Assembly (NCBI GenBank): GCA_039931635.1
Contig: JBDTRO010000168.1
Coordinates: 1-18,419, forward strand
DNA: 18,419 bases
Source of the DNA: RBG-16-66-20 sp039931635
GTDB lineage: Bacteria > Pseudomonadota > Gammaproteobacteria > Burkholderiales > SG8-39
Direction of reading: 5' to 3'
Shown here: one piece after another, positions 16,283 to 18,419 of the stretch
Position numbering within the stretch: position 1 is the first letter of the stretch
Layout of the letters: every line of letters begins with the position of its first letter
The notes under the pieces: model-generated
What the model was told of the DNA's origin: nothing
What the model saw: only the letters and a program-made list of their open reading frames with translations
Databases searched by the model: none
Translations under genes and position numbers: made by a program

Positions 16283-16322
16283 TTCGGGCGCGCATTTTCC
16301 GTCGCAATTTCCGAGCTTTTTC

Positions 16323-16697
16323 ATGGCCACGCGCCCGAACAAACGCCTGCAGACCTTTGTCAATCCGTCGCCGCGGCGCGACTACCGGATTTGCATGGAA
16401 ATTCCGGAATTCACCTGCCTGTGCCCGATGACCGGGCAGCCGGATTTCGCGACGCTGTCGCTGGAATACATCCCGGACCGCCTGTGCGTCGAGCTCAAGT
16501 CCCTGAAGCTGTATGTCTGGTCGTTTCGCGATCAGGGCGCCTTCCATGAAGCCGTCACCAACCGGATCCTGGAAGACCTTGTGAAAGCGACGCATCCGCG
16601 CTACATGCGCCTCACCGCCAAGTTCAACGTGCGCGGCGGCATCTACACCTCCATCGTTGCCGAGCACAGGAAACGGGGCTGGAAAGAAAAAGCTTGA
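16323..16697 (+). CDS. queF: NADPH-dependent 7-cyano-7-deazaguanine reductase (short, type I QueF)
   Basis: QueF reduces preQ0 to preQ1 in queuosine biosynthesis, giving the modified base at the tRNA wobble position. The 124-residue product is the short single-domain type, unlike the longer two-domain E. coli enzyme. Catalytic Cys34 and Asp41 sit in EFTCLCPMTGQPDFA (residues 29-43). The QueF motif ELKSLKLYVWSFRD covers 57-70, and FHEAVTNRILEDL with His75 and Glu76 follows. The protein looks complete. It diverges from smc across an 87-base gap and has only a weak GAG upstream as a ribosome-binding site. It sits where dapC would be expected, and a dapC-like relic follows immediately after its stop. 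Confidence 0.97.
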   Translation: MATRPNKRLQTFVNPSPRRDYRICMEIPEFTCLCPMTGQPDFATLSLEYIPDRLCVELKSLKLYVWSFRDQGAFHEAVTNRILEDLVKATHPRYMRLTAKFNVRGGIYTSIVAEHRKRGWKEKA

Positions 16698-16804
16698 ATC
16701 CGCGTGACTATAATGTGCTGGTCGATCCGGGCAGCTTCCTCGCGCGCGAAGCGCAAGGGGAGAATCCCGGCAGAAACCACGTACGGTTTGCGAAGACACT
16801 ATGA
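16694..16804 (+). pseudogene. dapC: Relic of dapC (succinyldiaminopimelate aminotransferase), C-terminal end only
   Basis: The frame from 16694 to the TGA at 16802-16804 reads YNVLVDPGSFLAREAQGENP followed by GRNHVRFAKTL and stop. This matches the pattern at the C-terminal end of class I aminotransferases of the DapC type (VTVLPGSxLARxAxGxNPGxxxVRIALV), including the Arg that binds the substrate carboxylate. Only about 30 codons remain. The rest of the aminotransferase is absent because queF ends at 16697, and the usual last 15-20 residues after VRIALV are also missing. The stop overlaps the dapD start in an ATGA arrangement, as expected for a former dapC-dapD operon. The homology is recalled from family patterns, not searched; exact borders are uncertain. 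A GTG at 16715 could in principle start a small peptide. Confidence 0.65.
16709..16714 (+). promoter_or_regulatory. Perfect TATAAT, candidate dapD promoter -10
   Basis: TATAAT matches the sigma-70 -10 consensus exactly and lies 86 bases before the dapD ATG. It is formed by the Tyr and Asn codons of the dapC relic. A TG two bases upstream is one base off the extended -10 position. The only TTGA-like -35 is just 9 bases away, too close, so activity is uncertain. Confidence 0.4.
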
Positions 16805-17625
16805 AAACCATCATCGAGGAAGCCTGGGAAAACCGCAGCTCGCTCGGCCCGGCCAATGCGCCGAAGGCCCTGTGCGAGGCCATCGAGGTAGTCATCGCCG
16901 GGCTCGATTCCGGCAAGCTGCGCGTGGCGGAAAAAGCCGGCGGCGAATGGATCACGCACCAGTGGATCAAAAAGGCAGTGCTGCTTTCGTTCCGCCTCGA
17001 GGACAACCGCGTGATGGAGGGCGGCGCGACACGCTACTACGACAAGGTTTCGTCGAAATTCGAATCCTTTAATGAAGAGAATTTCAAAAGCGGCGGATTT
17101 CGGGTGGTTCCTCCCGCGATGGCCAGGCGCGGCTGCTACATCGCGAGGAACGCGGTGCTGATGCCCTCCTACGTCAACATCGGCGCCTACGTGGACGAAG
17201 GCACCATGGTCGATACCTGGGCCACGGTCGGCTCCTGCGCGCAGATCGGCAAGAACGTCCACCTCTCCGGCGGCGTGGGAATTGGCGGCGTGCTCGAGCC
17301 GCTGCAGGCCAACCCGACCATCATCGAGGACAACTGCTTCATCGGCGCGCGCTCCGAGGTCGTCGAGGGCGTCATCGTCGAGGAGAACAGTGTGCTGTCG
17401 ATGGGCGTGTTCATCGGCCAGAGCACCAAGATCTTCAACCGGGAAACCGGCGAAGTCCTCTATGGCCGCGTGCCCGCGGGCTCGGTGGTAGTGGCCGGTA
17501 CGATGCCCTCGGCGGGCCGCAGCGGAGCTCCGCAGTGCTCCCTCTATTGCGCGGTCATCGTCAAGCAGGTGGACGCCAGGACCCGCGCCAAGACCAGCCT
17601 GAACGATCTCCTGCGCGGAGATTAG
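16801..17625 (+). CDS. dapD: 2,3,4,5-tetrahydropyridine-2,6-dicarboxylate N-succinyltransferase
   Basis: DapD adds succinyl from succinyl-CoA to tetrahydrodipicolinate in the succinylase branch of diaminopimelate and lysine synthesis. The 274-residue product has the standard length. The N-terminal helical part includes GEWITHQWIKKAVLLSFRL. A left-handed beta-helix of hexapeptide repeats runs from about residue 107 to 230, with SYVNIGAYVDEGTMVDTWAT, GKNVHLSGGVGIGGVLEPLQ and EDNCFIGARSEVVEG. The C-terminus carries the conserved SLYCAVIVKQVD and KTSLNDLLR segments. No good Shine-Dalgarno precedes the ATG, and the stop of the dapC relic overlaps it, suggesting that translation was once coupled to dapC. 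A PilU-like gene follows after 39 bases. Confidence 0.98.
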   Translation: MKTIIEEAWENRSSLGPANAPKALCEAIEVVIAGLDSGKLRVAEKAGGEWITHQWIKKAVLLSFRLEDNRVMEGGATRYYDKVSSKFESFNEENFKSGGFRVVPPAMARRGCYIARNAVLMPSYVNIGAYVDEGTMVDTWATVGSCAQIGKNVHLSGGVGIGGVLEPLQANPTIIEDNCFIGARSEVVEGVIVEENSVLSMGVFIGQSTKIFNRETGEVLYGRVPAGSVVVAGTMPSAGRSGAPQCSLYCAVIVKQVDARTRAKTSLNDLLRGD

Positions 17626-17664
17626 GGACTAAACTAGCAGGTCGTCAGAAGTAAGGGGAAGCAC

Positions 17665-18419
17665 ATGTCCGCGATGAAGCGCCTGTTCCAGCTGATGTCC
17701 GATAAGAAAGCGTCGGATATTTTCCTGTCGGTCGGTTCGCCCATCAACATCAAGATCAACGGCGTCGCCATGCCGGTCAACCAGACCCTGCTGAACGCCG
17801 ACGCGGTCAAGACGCTGCTCTATGAGGTGCTGAACGAAAAGCAGATCAAGGAATACGAAGAGGAAATGGAGCTGAACACCGCCTTCGCGCTCGAAGGCGT
17901 GGGCGCATTCCGGATCAGCGCATTCCGCCAGAAGGGCTCGCCCGCAGTGGTGGTGCGCTTCATCCCTGGCAGCGTGCCGAAGTTCGACACGCTCGGGCTG
18001 CCGGATATCCTCAAGGAAATCATCATGCAGAAGCGCGGCCTGATCCTGATGGTCGGCGCGACGGGGTCGGGCAAGTCGACTTCCCTTTCTGCGATGCTCG
18101 ACCTGCGCAACGAGCAGAAATCGGGCCACATCCTGACCCTGGAAGACCCGGTCGAATTCATGTTCACGAACAAGAAATCGATCGTCAACCAGCGCGAAGT
18201 CGGCACCGACACCAAGAGCTTCGAGGTCGCCCTGAAGAATGCCCTGCGACAGGCGCCCGACTGCATCCTGATCGGCGAGATCCGCGACAAGCAGACCATG
18301 GGCATGGCGCTCGCCTACGCGCAGTCGGGCCACCTGGCGCTCGCCACGCTGCACGCCAACAACAGCTATCACGCCATGAACCGGATCATCAGCTTCTACC
18401 CGCTGGAAAACCGGCCGAC
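17665..18419 (+). CDS. pilU: PilU-like type IV pilus retraction ATPase, N-terminal part (cut by window end)
   Basis: PilT and PilU are hexameric cytoplasmic ATPases that retract type IV pili. About 251 residues are visible. They include the PAS-like N-terminal domain (KKASDIFLSVGSPINIKING), Walker A GATGSGKST (131-139), the Asp box LTLEDPVEF (158-165 region), Walker B ILIGEIRD (201-208), and the His box SGHLALATLHANN (221-233). Features such as GHILTLEDPVEF followed by IVNQREVGTDT and FEVALKNALRQAPD, and RIISFYPLENR instead of the PilT-type RIIDVFP, favour PilU over PilT. The start has a strong AAGGGGAA Shine-Dalgarno at 17653-17660, five to seven bases away, favouring this ATG over the one three codons on. 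Same strand as dapD, 39 bases after it. PilT cannot be excluded without the C-terminus. Confidence 0.9.
   Translation, partial: MSAMKRLFQLMSDKKASDIFLSVGSPINIKINGVAMPVNQTLLNADAVKTLLYEVLNEKQIKEYEEEMELNTAFALEGVGAFRISAFRQKGSPAVVVRFIPGSVPKFDTLGLPDILKEIIMQKRGLILMVGATGSGKSTSLSAMLDLRNEQKSGHILTLEDPVEFMFTNKKSIVNQREVGTDTKSFEVALKNALRQAPDCILIGEIRDKQTMGMALAYAQSGHLALATLHANNSYHAMNRIISFYPLENRP

Noticed and set aside
16694..16714. TTGAAT paired with TATAAT as a complete sigma-70 promoter
   Set aside because: The spacer is only 9 bases, far short of the usual 16-18, so TTGAAT cannot serve as the -35. Only the -10 is kept, at low confidence.
17606..17622. Inverted repeat ATCTCC/GGAGAT with a 5-base loop at the end of dapD, considered as a terminator
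   Set aside because: The stem is only 6 bp, lies inside the coding sequence, and no T-run follows. The next gene is on the same strand.
1..18419. Search for CRISPR arrays, tRNA or rRNA genes, transposase genes and long direct repeats
   Set aside because: None was seen by eye. Nearly all DNA is accounted for by housekeeping genes with normal family lengths, so no new defence or mobile system is claimed.

Overview
The window is a gene-dense, high-GC chromosomal segment. Gene families and gene order point to a betaproteobacterium: rpsB-tsf-pyrH-frr-uppS diverging from map-glnD, and smc-zipA-ligA diverging from a dap locus. Seventeen protein genes are supported, two of them cut by the window edges. 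I see no rRNA, tRNA, CRISPR array, insertion sequence or phage gene. No stretch longer than 300 bases lacks a gene.

Layout. (1) Positions 1-3353, minus strand: rpsB, tsf, pyrH, frr and a 5' fragment of uppS. This is a translation, nucleotide and envelope operon, with an intrinsic-terminator-like hairpin between rpsB and tsf. (2) Positions 3354-3502: a divergent control region with abutting -10 elements for rpsB and map, and an rpsB leader that folds better as minus-strand RNA than as plus-strand RNA. (3) Positions 3503-6893, plus strand: map and glnD. (4) Positions 6906-16235, minus strand: a compact operon read smc, zipA, ligA, galU, hpt, MTA/MTI phosphorylase, def. Its last six genes are spaced by -11 to +4 bases. 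(5) Positions 16323-18419, plus strand: queF, a short relic that reads like the C-terminal end of dapC, dapD, and a PilU-like ATPase cut by the window end.

How the genes work together. The smc operon joins chromosome organisation (Smc), division (ZipA), DNA joining (LigA), UDP-glucose supply (GalU), purine salvage (phosphorylase plus phosphoribosyltransferase) and N-terminal deformylation (Def). Map, on the other side of glnD, carries out the step after Def. The phosphorylase looks like the type that releases hypoxanthine from methylthioinosine, and the gene just upstream encodes the enzyme that would convert hypoxanthine to IMP.

Most of the window is housekeeping DNA, and I do not see a new defence or mobile system. 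The best leads are the dapC relic between queF and dapD, with a perfect TATAAT inside it; the structured rpsB leader; the phosphorylase-hpt salvage pair; and some protein oddities (GalU loop substitution, LigA basic insertion, Map polyproline tail).
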